A stretch of DNA of 64,000 nt from Drosophila miranda (taxonomy: Eukaryota > Arthropoda > Insecta > Diptera > Drosophilidae). The notes under the pieces are model-generated. The model ran no database searches. It was not told the DNA's origin and was given only the letters and a program-made list of their open reading frames with translations. Below, piece by piece: positions 1 to 10,220 of this stretch (position 1 is its first letter; each line of letters starts with the position of its first letter). Where the stretch lies: the NCBI RefSeq assembly GCF_003369915.1, contig NW_022881603.1:35275522-35339521 (forward strand), read 5' to 3'. A program made the translations under genes and the position numbers.

Positions 1-3000
1 AATTCTTCAAACTCTTTTGACGTGAAACAGCTTCCTCTGTCTGACACAATGCATCTGGGTCTACTGTAAGCTCGGAAATAATCTTTCATTGCAATTACTG
101 CTTCCTTTGTGCTAGTGGTTTTGGTCGTATAAAGTCTTACGAATTTGGTGAACGCGTCTATTACTACTAAAACATGTTTGTTGGCCCTGCCTTTGTCGAC
201 TGGCCCGAAATGGTCGATATGTACTACCTCGAATGGTCCTGACCCTTTTGGTATGTTGTGTAAAAACCCTTCCTCTTTTCCGTGTTTTGCTGAGTACGCT
301 ATGCATTTTAGACAGTTTTCAATGTGTCGCTTGGCTTTATACCTTACGTTTGAGATCCAGTAGCTTTTCGATATAGCGTCGGTCATCTTGTCTATACCGA
401 CGTGCCCTAGTTCATCGTGGTACTTATAGAGTACGTGGCCTTCCATTTCCTCGGGTACGCAGAATAGGATAGTATTGTTATCTTTTTTCCTGTATATTAT
501 TCCGTTTCTCATCTCATAATGTTTGTGTTCTGATTTCTGTAACGTTTCTCTCAGCTCCATCAGTTTTTTATCCCTGTTTTGGCATATAATTAAATTTTCT
601 TCAAAGGTGTTTGTGTCTACCGTGAGTATCTGAACGGCTCTGCTTAGCGCATCTACGTGTTGCATTCTACTTCCTGACCTGTGTTCTAACTTGTAGTCAT
701 AATTTTGTAACTCTAACGCCCAGCGGGCAATGCGTGGATTGAGTTCTTTTTTGTTTAGAGTCATAGTTAGCGCGTTGCAGTCTGTCACTATTTTGAAGGG
801 TATGCCTTGCACGTATACTCTAAACCGTTGTAGTGCATAAATTATCGCTAGTGTCTCCAGTTCAAAGCTGTGGTATTTTGCTTCGGTAATTGTTGTCCGC
901 TTGGAGAAATAAAACACCGGGTGCATTCTGCCATCACCCTTCTTCTGCATTAGAATTGACCCGAAACCTAACGAACTTGCATCGCAATGTAATTCTGTCG
1001 GATCTCTGGGATTGTAAAGTGCCAAGATCGGTGCTTCCAACAAATTACTTTTGAGTTGTTCGAAACATTCTAGTTCTACGATACCGAATTCAAACTTCCT
1101 GTCTTTTTTGACCAAATCATAAAGGGGCTTAGCTTTCGTAGAAAAATCTTTTACGAACCGTCTAAAGTAAGAACATAACCCTAAGAAACTCTGCACTTCG
1201 TTCGTTTTCGTGGGGACTGGGAACCCTTTTACTGCCTGTAATCCCTTCGTATCTGGTTTAATTCCGTTACCCGATATGGAATAGCCCAGGTACTTAACTT
1301 CTGACTGTAAGAATTCGCATTTATCAATCCTTAATTCAAGTTTATTCTCTACCAATCGTCTCATCACTTCTTGTAAAATTTCCATGTGACTATCACTATC
1401 TTTAGTTGCTACCATAATATCGTCCATGTATATTATAACTTTGTCTTCCTTTACCATATCTGCAAAAATGTTGTTTGTGAATCTTTGAAACACCGCCGAT
1501 GCATTTCGTAACCCGAACGGCATCCTCAACCATTCGTATTGTCCCATGGGGGTCGTGAACGATGTGTATTTAACTGAATCTTTATGCATAAATACGTGGA
1601 AGTATCCATTCTTCAGGTCTAACTTGGTGAAAAGTCTTTTCCCTGACAGTTTATCTAGTAGGTCGTCTATCAGAGGTGTTGGGTAATTGTCCTTTATCAT
1701 ACCTTTATTAAGTGTGCGATAATCGACGCACAGTCTCAACTCTCCCGAATTCTTTTTTACCAGTACTATAGGCGAAACGTATTCTGACTCACTGGTTCTG
1801 ATGTAACCTTTTTCTGTGTATTCGTCTATCATTTTCTGTACTTGGGCTTTTTCGCTATACGACAGTCTTCTAGGTGGGCAATGAAACGGTTTTTCGTGTT
1901 CGAAATTCAACTTCATTTCCCACTTGGTTTGTGGTAAGTTTGGTCTTTCTGCGTTTACATACGCTGTCCTAAACATGTATTTAAGTCGTCCTGCGAGTTC
2001 TTGGCTACAATCTGTCCCTACTTTCAACTCCCAGTCGTTTTCTTTGTCTGGATACTGGCTTGGTAGTTCGTTGAAATTGGTTTTTACGCTCTCGCAGGTA
2101 TCGCTGTCTTCCAGACACTCAACCATTGCAGAACACTCATTTTCTACCTTGCCTCCACTTTCTACTTCATGCTTATTCTCTTTAACACCCTCATCTTTAA
2201 CTTCACATTCATATTCTCCTAAACACTCATTCTCTATTTTCCACTCATTTTTTTCTAAACACTCATTTTCTCCTAAACACTCATTTTCTTCTAAACACTC
2301 ATTTTCTCCTAAACACTCATTTTCTTCTAAACACTCATTTTCTCCTAAACACTCATTTTCTTCTAAACACTCATTTTTTTCTAAACACTCATTTTTTATT
2401 TCACACTCGTTTTTTGTCTCACTCTCCTTCTCCTTGCAAATGTCACTTACAATTTTAAATTTGCATAAATTCATAAAATCCCTACCTAACACAGCCTCAT
2501 AGCCCATCGACTCGTCTGCCACTACTAGTAATTCAAAGTTGATTCGATTTTTGTTAATAATTACAAAACTGGGTATTTTACCAAAGATGTTAAGTTTGCT
2601 ATTATTTAGTCCAACATAAGCGTAATCCGCATTTTTATTCAAAATAAATTCAATTTCTCTGTTTTTCTTGTCTTTGTTAAACTTATATAAACTTAAATCA
2701 TCTTCTTTGATTTCGTTCGAACTTAATCGTGAGCGCTCTTCCACTTTATTTAGGTTATTTTCCGACTGGTGCTCTAGACACGATAACTTCATAAAACTTA
2801 TTGGGCTCCCTGAGTCGATGAGGCAATTTAAGGACAAGCATTTGTTATTGTAATTGCTAATGTATATATTAAATTTGTATATATAATCGTTATGTACCTT
2901 GTACTTCTTTTCGTCACAGTGTGACACCTGGTGACTCATGCTGCCGCATCCGTAGCACGCTCCTCTTTCGCGCTTTGGCTTGCGGCACTCCCCTGCCACG

Positions 3001-3980
3001 TGGCCCAAAGAGTTGCAGTTGTAGCAGCGAATGGGTGTTGGCGAGGCTCCAGTGTTTGCCCCTTCAGTTGAACCGTACTTCTTTGGCAGCATGATCTTCT
3101 CGAACGCCTTGAGTAGTTGATATGGAGCGCCAAAGCACTGCATGTGGGCTTGCCTACGCAGGCCTACATCTGGGATACCTTCGATGACTCCGTCAATAAA
3201 CTCCTCGTCGTCAATGACTATGCGGGATGCCAGCGACACTTTGGCGTTGAAGTACATCGAGAACTCCTCGCCACGTGCCCATGAACGGGACTCGAACTTG
3301 CGACGGAGCAACAGTTTGCTTTCCTTGGGATGGAAAGTGTCTTCCATGACGTTCAACAATTGATCGATTGGCAGCGACATGTGCTCCGGACTCGAATGCA
3401 GCCACACCAATGCTTTGTCCTTAAGCTTCGACATTAGCAGCATTAGTAGCTTCTCATCCTTCAGTTTGTTCACTTTTGCGACGGCCTTAAACTGCGCGAT
3501 CCAAGTTGTGACGTCATCGTTGTTTCCAGAAATGTTGCCATGATATGTTGGCAACATGTCTTTGGCGGCATTTAGCAACATGACGTCAGCGTCATTGCTG
3601 GCGGCTGGTGTTGTGTTCTCTCCTCTCCCTTCCTTCTCCCTCTCGCTCTGCAGCTTCAGCAGCTCGATTTGCAGTTTTAACATTTCAACCTCTGCTCGAT
3701 ATTCGCCATGGTTGTTGTTGTGCCCAGGCGCTTGCGGTGCTTTTTCGTTCTTCTCTTTGCGTTCGCTCTTCGTCGAGTCTTGATCTGCGGCCGCCTCATC
3801 TTCCCTCTCGTTCTCGCATGTTTCGGCTGCCGGTGGTCCCTGTCCCCGCAGCTCTACTGGTATTTCGTTAAGTCTCGCTGCCATGGCAGCTTTGCTTCCA
3901 CCTTTTGGTAGATTGAGGTACTCCAGCCATTCGCGCAGCTGGGCGGCCGAGAACTCCTCCGTGCCGACCAAGTCCGACAT
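1..3980 (-). CDS. gag-pol polyprotein of a Ty3/Gypsy retrotransposon (partial, C-terminus off window)
   Basis: The ATG at 3980 opens a frame I could follow without a stop to position 1 (more than 1320 codons); motifs at both ends and in the middle share one frame. In order: an N-terminal SAP-like segment (about residues 8-40, LREWLEYLNLP then a K/R-rich helix), a charged Gln/Glu/Lys-rich stretch, the gag core, two CCHC zinc knuckles (CYNCNSLGHVAGEC about residue 316 and CYGCGSMSHQVSHC), aspartic protease DSG (about 388), a 12-unit acidic hexapeptide repeat, reverse transcriptase with YMDD (850-853), RNase H HCDAS (about 998), integrase HHCC zinc finger (about 1190-1230) and catalytic D with SDRGS (about 1313). 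The last integrase Glu is beyond the edge. It copies RNA to DNA and integrates it. No lesion is visible, so the copy may be recent. No env frame can be judged from this window. Confidence 0.88.
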   Translation of the reverse strand, partial: MSDLVGTEEFSAAQLREWLEYLNLPKGGSKAAMAARLNEIPVELRGQGPPAAETCENEREDEAAADQDSTKSERKEKNEKAPQAPGHNNNHGEYRAEVEMLKLQIELLKLQSEREKEGRGENTTPAASNDADVMLLNAAKDMLPTYHGNISGNNDDVTTWIAQFKAVAKVNKLKDEKLLMLLMSKLKDKALVWLHSSPEHMSLPIDQLLNVMEDTFHPKESKLLLRRKFESRSWARGEEFSMYFNAKVSLASRIVIDDEEFIDGVIEGIPDVGLRRQAHMQCFGAPYQLLKAFEKIMLPKKYGSTEGANTGASPTPIRCYNCNSLGHVAGECRKPKRERGACYGCGSMSHQVSHCDEKKYKVHNDYIYKFNIYISNYNNKCLSLNCLIDSGSPISFMKLSCLEHQSENNLNKVEERSRLSSNEIKEDDLSLYKFNKDKKNREIEFILNKNADYAYVGLNNSKLNIFGKIPSFVIINKNRINFELLVVADESMGYEAVLGRDFMNLCKFKIVSDICKEKESETKNECEIKNECLEKNECLEENECLGENECLEENECLGENECLEENECLGENECLEKNEWKIENECLGEYECEVKDEGVKENKHEVESGGKVENECSAMVECLEDSDTCESVKTNFNELPSQYPDKENDWELKVGTDCSQELAGRLKYMFRTAYVNAERPNLPQTKWEMKLNFEHEKPFHCPPRRLSYSEKAQVQKMIDEYTEKGYIRTSESEYVSPIVLVKKNSGELRLCVDYRTLNKGMIKDNYPTPLIDDLLDKLSGKRLFTKLDLKNGYFHVFMHKDSVKYTSFTTPMGQYEWLRMPFGLRNASAVFQRFTNNIFADMVKEDKVIIYMDDIMVATKDSDSHMEILQEVMRRLVENKLELRIDKCEFLQSEVKYLGYSISGNGIKPDTKGLQAVKGFPVPTKTNEVQSFLGLCSYFRRFVKDFSTKAKPLYDLVKKDRKFEFGIVELECFEQLKSNLLEAPILALYNPRDPTELHCDASSLGFGSILMQKKGDGRMHPVFYFSKRTTITEAKYHSFELETLAIIYALQRFRVYVQGIPFKIVTDCNALTMTLNKKELNPRIARWALELQNYDYKLEHRSGSRMQHVDALSRAVQILTVDTNTFEENLIICQNRDKKLMELRETLQKSEHKHYEMRNGIIYRKKDNNTILFCVPEEMEGHVLYKYHDELGHVGIDKMTDAISKSYWISNVRYKAKRHIENCLKCIAYSAKHGKEEGFLHNIPKGSGPFEVVHIDHFGPVDKGRANKHVLVVIDAFTKFVRLYTTKTTSTKEAVIAMKDYFRAYSRPRCIVSDRGSCFTSKEFEE
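2195..2415 (-). repeat. 18-bp minisatellite coding an acidic hexapeptide inside gag-pol
   Basis: About twelve 18-bp units code for variants of ECLEEN/ECLGEN, in frame with gag-pol, between the protease and the reverse transcriptase. Units alternate GAA and GGA at one codon, which suggests expansion of a two-unit block. The stretch is Glu-rich with one Cys per unit and looks like a flexible spacer. Confidence 0.85.
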
Positions 3981-4056
3981 GTTTTTTTTCAGCGATGGCG
4001 TCTTCGACGGACGAGATAATAAAAATTTTCGCTATTTTTCACTGGCGGCGATTGAT

Positions 4057-4072
4057 CGTATCCCACTTCTGA
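4057..4072 (-). other. Putative primer binding site of the Gypsy element (tRNA-Leu-like)
   Basis: Just inside the LTR the plus strand reads TCCCACTTCTGA, which matches the acceptor-stem side of a eukaryotic tRNA-Leu 3' end (recalled, not aligned). The terminal CCA is not matched directly at the LTR edge, so the call is tentative. Confidence 0.4.
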
Positions 4073-4075
4073 AAT

Positions 4076-4368
4076 TGTAGGCCGTCTAACCCGGGAATTG
4101 TAGTGACCAATATCGGTGCGTGAGTGAACGGTATAGGTATAAAAACACAAACCCGGTGATTTAATGTAACTCTTTTTTATTAGCTGCGCGTCCGTCTCTC
4201 ACAATCGCCATTTACAAAGTGCCCTCACTCTCTTCTCGATGTTTCTTATCCGATATCTCACTATTGGTATTTCCCACCGAGTGTATCGATGGTGCGGTAA
4301 ATACCAATGCGCGCTGTATGCTATTTTAAATACTAGTTGAATGCCTCACTAATTATTACCTTGCTACA
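4076..4368 (-). mobile_element. 5' LTR of the Gypsy element (293 bp)
   Basis: On the minus strand it begins TGTAGCAAGG and ends GGCCTACA, the TG...CA form of an LTR. It holds an AATAAA-type polyadenylation signal (GCTAATAAAAAAG) and is followed by the primer-like site and gag. The partner LTR is off the window, so boundaries rest on one copy. Confidence 0.65.
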
Positions 4369-4733
4369 TGTGTAACGTCCAGAAGGAATCGTTTCCGACC
4401 CCATAAAGTCATGTCCGTCTGTCCGTCCGTCCGTCTGTCCGTCCGTCCGTCCGTCCGTCCGTCCGTCCGTCCGTCCGTCCGTCCGTCCGTCCCCTTCAGC
4501 GCCTAGTGCTCAAAGTCTATAAGAGCTAGAGCAACGATGTTTTGGATCCAGACTTCTGTGATATGTCACTGCTACAAAAATATTTCAAAACTTCGCCCCG
4601 CCCACTTCCGCCCCCACAAAGGACGAAAATCTGTGGCATCTACATTTTTAAAGATACGATAAAACCAAAAACGTAGAGTTGTAGAGAATGACCATATCTT
4701 TAAGACTGCGGAATCTGAATTGGATCGTATTAT
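4369..4733 (+). mobile_element. DINE unit 0: truncated, 5' end cut by the Gypsy insertion
   Basis: Starts inside the conserved TGTGTAACGTCC block next to the Gypsy LTR and stops after the first sub-repeat (GATCGTATTAT|TATACCC). Same truncated class as units 7 and 10. Confidence 0.85.
4414..4492 (+). repeat. (GTCC/GTCT)n microsatellite
   Basis: An uninterrupted GTCY tetranucleotide tract of about 80 bp, the longest of the window; the GTCY tract is diagnostic of DINE-1/mini-me elements. Other long tracts are at 13147-13219, 15769-15843 and 62686-62757. Confidence 0.95.
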
Positions 4734-5789
4734 TATACCCGAAACTCAAAATGAGTATTGGGGTATATTAGATTTGTGGTAAAAGTGGATGTGTGTAACG
4801 TCCAGAAGGAATCGTTTCCGACCCCATAAAGTCATGTCTGTCTGTCCGTCTGTCCGTCTGTCATTCCCTATTAGCGCCTAGTGCTCAAAGACTATAAGAG
4901 CTAGAGCAACAATGTCTTGGATCCAGACTTCTGTGATATGTCACTGCTACAAAAATATTTCAAAACTTCGCCCCGCCCACTTCCGCCCCACAAAAGACGA
5001 AAATCTGTGGCATCCACAATTTTAAAGATATGAGAAAACTAAGAACGCAGAATCGTAGATAATGACCATATCTTTTAGACTGCGGAATCTGAATTGGATC
5101 GTATTATTATTATAGCCAACATAAAAAAAAACAAATTCATTTTTTCTCGCCCTGTCTCTCTCTAACACACACGTAGCATAGGCGGCTTTGCTTAGAGTAA
5201 AACATTAGCGCCTAGATCTCAGAGACTACCAAAGCTAGAGCAACCAAATTTGGTATCCACACTCCTAATATATCGGACCGAGACGAGTTTGTTTCAAAAT
5301 TTCGCCACACCCCCTTCCGCCCCCGCAAAGGACGAAAATCTGGGGATATTCAAATATCTCAGAGACTATTAAGGCCAGAGTAACCAAATTTGGTATCCGC
5401 ACTTCTGTTAGATCTTACTATAAAACGTGTATCTTAAAATTTCGCCCCACCTCTTTCCGCCCACACAAAGAACGAAAATCTGTTGCATCCACAATATTGC
5501 ACATTCGAGACTACTAAAAACGCAGAATCATAGATAATGACCATATCTATCAGATTGCTGAATCTGGATCAGATCAGATCATTTTTATAGCCAATAGGAA
5601 CAAATCAATTTGCAGTGGCTACGCAGCGCCCGAAGTCACGCTCAGACTGATTTTCTGTCTCTCTCGCACGCACTCTTTGTCGTGTCGTTTAATATAAGCG
5701 GCGTCTGCCGGAGGAGAGCCATACTGACTTAGTATCGGGTATAACCGTAGAGTTGCGGTGTCCGCAGCAACTCACAACGTTCCCCTCGT
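4734..5789 (+). mobile_element. DINE unit 1 (class B, 1056 bp)
   Basis: Begins TATACCCGAAACTC, lacks the TTCTTGATCAGCATC block (CCCCATAAAGTCATGTCTG instead) and ends CCCCTCGT. Confidence 0.9.
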
Positions 5790-6896
5790 TATACCCGATA
5801 CTCAAAATGAGTATTGGGGTATATTAGATTTGTGGTGAAAATGGATGTGTGTAACGTCCAGGAGGAATCGTTTCCGAACCCATAAAGTATATATATTCTT
5901 GATCAGCATCAATAGCCGAGTCGATTGAGCCATGTCTGTCTGTCCGTCCGTCCGTCTGTCCGTCTGTCCGTCCCCTTCATCGCCTAGTGCTCAAAGACTA
6001 TAAGAGCTAGAGCAACGATGTTTTGGATCCAGACTTCTGTGATATGTCACTGCTACAAAAATATTTCAAAACTTCGCCCCGCCCACTTCCGCCCCCACAA
6101 AGGACGAAAATCTGTGGCATCCACAATTTTAAAGATATGAGAAAACCAAAAACGTAGAGTTGTAGGGAATGACTATATCTTTAAGACTGCGGAATCTGAA
6201 TTGGATCGTATTATTATTATAGCCAGCATCAAGAAAACAATTTCATTTTTTCTCGCCCTGTCTCTCTCTAACACACACGTAGCATAGGCGGCTTTGCTTA
6301 GAGTAAAACATTAGTGCCTAGATCTTAGAGACTACAAAAGCTAGAGCAACCAAATTTGGTATCCACACTCCTAATATATCGGACCGAGACGAGTTTGTTT
6401 CAAAATTTCGCCACACCCCCTTCCGCCCCCGCAAAGGACGAAAATCTGGGGATATTCAAATATCTCAGAGACTATTAAGGCTAGAGTAACTAAATATGGT
6501 ATCCGCACTCCTGTTAGATCTTACTATAAAACGTGTATCTCAAAATTTCGCCCCACCCCTTTTCGCCCACACAAAGGACGAAAATCTGTTGCATCCACAA
6601 TATTGCACATTCGAGAAAACTAAAAACGCAGAATCATAGATAATGACCATATCTATCAGATTGCTGAATCTGGATCAGATCAGATCATTTTTATAGCCAA
6701 TAGGAACAAATCAATTTGCAGTGGCTACGCAGCGCCCGACGTCACGCTCAGACTGATTTTCTGTCTCTCTCGCACGCACTCTTTGTCGTGTCGTTTAATA
6801 TTAGCGGCGTCTGCCGGAGGAGAGCCATACTGACTTAGTATCGGGTATAACCGTAGAGTTGCGGTGTCCGCAGCAACTCACAACGTTCCCCCTCGT
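5790..6896 (+). mobile_element. DINE unit 2 (class A, 1107 bp)
   Basis: Full-length form with all blocks: 5' palindrome, GATCAGCATC block, short GTCY tract, three sub-repeats, subterminal inverted repeat and 3' hairpin. A good type copy for the array. Confidence 0.92.
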
Positions 6897-8556
6897 TATA
6901 CCCGATACTCAAAATGAGTATTGGTGTATATTAGATTTGTGGTGAAAATGGATGTGTGTAACGTCCAGAAGGAATCGTTTCCGAACCCATAAAGTATATA
7001 TATTCTTGATCAGCATCAATAGCCGAGTCGATTGAGCCATGTCTGTCTGTCCGTCCGTCCGTCTGTCCGTCTGTCCGTCCCCTTCATCGCCTAGTGCTCA
7101 AAGACTATAAGAGCTAGAGCAACGATGTTTTGGATCCAGACTTCTGTGATATGTCACTGCTACAAAAATATTTCAAAACTTCGCCCCGCCACTTCCGCCC
7201 CACAAAGGACGAAAATCTGTGGCATCCACAATTTTAAAGATATGAGAAAACCAAAAACGTAGAGTTGTAGGGAATGACTATATCTTTAAGACTGCGGAAT
7301 CTGAATTGGATCGTATTATTATTATAGCCAGCATCAAGAAAACAATTTCATTTTTTCTCGCCCTGTCTCTCTCTAACACACACGTAGCATAGGCGGCTTT
7401 GCTTAGAGTAAAACATTAGCGCCTAGATCTCAGAGACTACAAAAGCTAGAGCAACCAAATTTGGTATCCACACTCCTAATATATCGGATCGAGACGAGTT
7501 TGTTTCAAAATTTCGCCACACCCCTATCCGCCCCGCAAAGGACGAAAATCTGGGGATATTCAAAAATCTCAGAGACTATTAAGGCTAGAGTAACCAAATT
7601 TGGTATCCGCACTCCTGTTAGATCTAACTATAAAACGTGTATCTCAAAATTTCGCCCCACTATAAGAGCTAGAGCAACGATGTTTTGGATCCAGACTTCT
7701 GTGATATGTCACTGCTACAAAAATATTTCAAAACTTCGCCCCGCCCACTTCCGCCCCCACAAAGGACGAAAATCTGTGGCATCCACAATTTTGAAGATAT
7801 GAGAAAACCAAAAACGCAGACTTGTAAAGAATAACCATATCTTTAAGACTGCGAAATCTGAATTGGATCGTATTATTATTATAGCCAGCATCAAGAAAAC
7901 AATTTAATTTTTTCTCGCCCTGTCTCTCTCTAACACACACGTAGCATAGCCGGCTTTGATTAGAGTAAAACATTAGCGCCTAGATCTCAGAGACTACAAA
8001 AGCTAGAGCAACCAAATTTAGTATCCACACTCCTAATATATCGGACCGAGACGAGTTTGTTTCAAAATTTCGCCACACCCCCTTCCGCCCCGCAAAGGAC
8101 GAAAATCTGGGGATATTCAAAAATCTCAGAGACTATTAAAGCTAGAGTAACCAAATTTGGTATCCGCACTCCTGTTAGATTTTACTATAAAACGTGTATC
8201 TTAAAATTTCGCCCCACCCTCTTCCGCCCACACAAAGGACGAAAATCTGTTGCATCCACAATATTGCACATTCGAGAAAACTAAAAACGCAGAATCATAG
8301 ATAATGACCATATCTATCAGATTGCTGAATCTGGATCAGATCAGATCATTTTTATAGCCAATAGGAACAAATCAATTTGCAGTGGCTACGCAGCGCCCGA
8401 CGTCACGCTCAGACTGATTTTCTGTCTCTCTCGCACGCACTCTTTGTCGTGTCGTTTAATATTAGCGGCGTCTGCCGGAGGAGAGCCATACTGACTTAGT
8501 ATCGGGTATAACCGTAGAGTTGCGGTGTCCGCAGCAACTCACAACGTTCCCCTCGT
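6897..8556 (+). mobile_element. DINE unit 3 (chimeric long class, 1660 bp)
   Basis: The third sub-repeat is joined to the start of a first sub-repeat at about 7660 (CGCCCCAC|TATAAGAGC), so the unit has five sub-repeats. Consistent with misaligned exchange between sub-repeats. Confidence 0.88.
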
Positions 8557-10220
8557 TATACCCGATACTCAAAATGAGTATTGGTGTATATTAGATTTGT
8601 GGTGAAAATGGATGTGTGTAACGTCCAGAAGGAATCGTTTCCGAACCCATAAAGTATATATATTCTTGATCAGCATCAATAGCCGAGTCGATTGAGCCAT
8701 GTCTGTCTGTCCGTCCGTCCGTCTGTCCGTCTGTCCGTCCCCTTCATCGCCTAGTGCTCAAAGACTATAAGAGCTAGAGCAACGATGTTTTGGATCCAGA
8801 CTTCTGTGATATGTCACTGCTACAAAAATATTTCAAAACTTCGCCCCGCCCACTTCCGCCCCCACAAAGGACGAAAATCTGTGGCATCCACAATTTTAAA
8901 GATATGAGAAAACCAAAAACGTAGAGTTGTAGGGAATGACTATATCTTTAAGACTGCGGAATCTGAATTGGATCGTATTATTATTATAGCCAGCATCAAG
9001 AAAACAATTTCATTTTTTCTCGCCCTGTCTCTCTCTAACACACACGTAGCATAGGCGGCTTTGCTTAGAGTAAAACATTAGCGCCTAGATCTCAGAGACT
9101 ACAAAAGCTAGAGCAACCAAATTTGGTATCCACACTCCTAATATATCGGATCGAGACGAGTTTGTTTCAAAATTTCGCCACACCCCTATCCGCCCCCGCA
9201 AAGGACGAAAATCTGGGGATATTCAAAAATCTCAGAGACTATTAAGGCTAGAGTAACCAAATTTGGTATCCGCACTCCTGTTAGATCTAACTATAAAACG
9301 TGTATCTCAAAATTTCGCCCCACTATAAGAGCTAGAGCAACGATGTTTTGGATCCAGACTTCTGTGATATGTCACTGCTACAAAAATATTTCAAAACTTC
9401 GCCCCGCCCACTTCCGCCCCCACAAAGGACGAAAATCTGTGGCATCCACAATTTTGAAGATATGAGAAAACCAAAAACGCAGACTTGTAAAGAATAACCA
9501 TATCTTTAAGACTGCGAAATCTGAATTGGATCGTATTATTATTATAGCCAGCATCAAGAAAACAATTTAATTTTTTCTCGCCCTGTCTCTCTCTAACACA
9601 CACGTAGCATAGCCGGCTTTGATTAGAGTAAAACATTAGCGCCTAGATCTCAGAGACTACAAAAGCTAGAGCAACCAAATTTAGTATCCACACTCCTAAT
9701 ATATCGGACCGAGACGAGTTTGTTTCAAAATTTCGCCACACCCCCTTCCGCCCCGCAAAGGACGAAAATCTGGGGATATTCAAAAATCTCAGAGACTATT
9801 AAAGCTAGAGTAACCAAATTTGGTATCCGCACTCCTGTTAGATTTTACTATAAAACGTGTATCTTAAAATTTCGCCCCACCCTCTTCCGCCCACACAAAG
9901 GACGAAAATCTGTTGCATCCACAATATTGCACATTCGAGAAAACTAAAAACGCAGAATCATAGATAATGACCATATCTATCAGATTGCTGAATCTGGATC
10001 AGATCAGATCATTTTTATAGCCAATAGGAACAAATCAATTTGCAGTGGCTACGCAGCGCCCGACGTCACGCTCAGACTGATTTTCTGTCTCTCTCGCACG
10101 CACTCTTTGTCGTGTCGTTTAATATTAGCGGCGTCTGCCGGAGGAGAGCCATACTGACTTAGTATCGGGTATAACCGTAGAGTTGCGGTGTCCGCAGCAA
10201 CTCACAACGTTCCCCCTCGT
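8557..10220 (+). mobile_element. DINE unit 4 (chimeric long class, 1664 bp)
   Basis: Near-perfect copy of unit 3 at an offset of about 1663 bp, with the same fusion point (about 9323). A recent tandem duplication. Confidence 0.9.

Larger units (their letters stand above)
1..4368 (-). mobile_element. Ty3/Gypsy LTR retrotransposon, 5' LTR plus gag-pol, cut by the left window edge
   Basis: The element reads right to left: LTR (4368-4076), tRNA-like primer site, short leader, then one gag-pol frame from 3980 off the left edge. It sits inside a DINE: the DINE sequence resumes at 4369 in the middle of its conserved block (TGTGTAACGTCCAGAAGG), so the retroelement is the younger insertion. The 3' LTR and the second target duplication lie outside the window. 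Domain order PR-RT-RNaseH-IN, a single gag-pol frame and a tRNA-Leu-like primer site suggest the mdg3/micropia/blastopia side of Ty3/Gypsy; that lineage call is inference. Confidence 0.85.

Noticed and set aside
1924..2502. 192-codon plus-strand frame rich in SFSPKHSF repeats
   Set aside because: Antisense shadow of the acidic hexapeptide repeat in gag-pol.
7728..9947. Repeated 60-113-codon frames in DINE units on both strands
   Set aside because: They recur only because the DINE is repeated, overlap on both strands, span sub-repeat borders and match no Helitron Rep or helicase.
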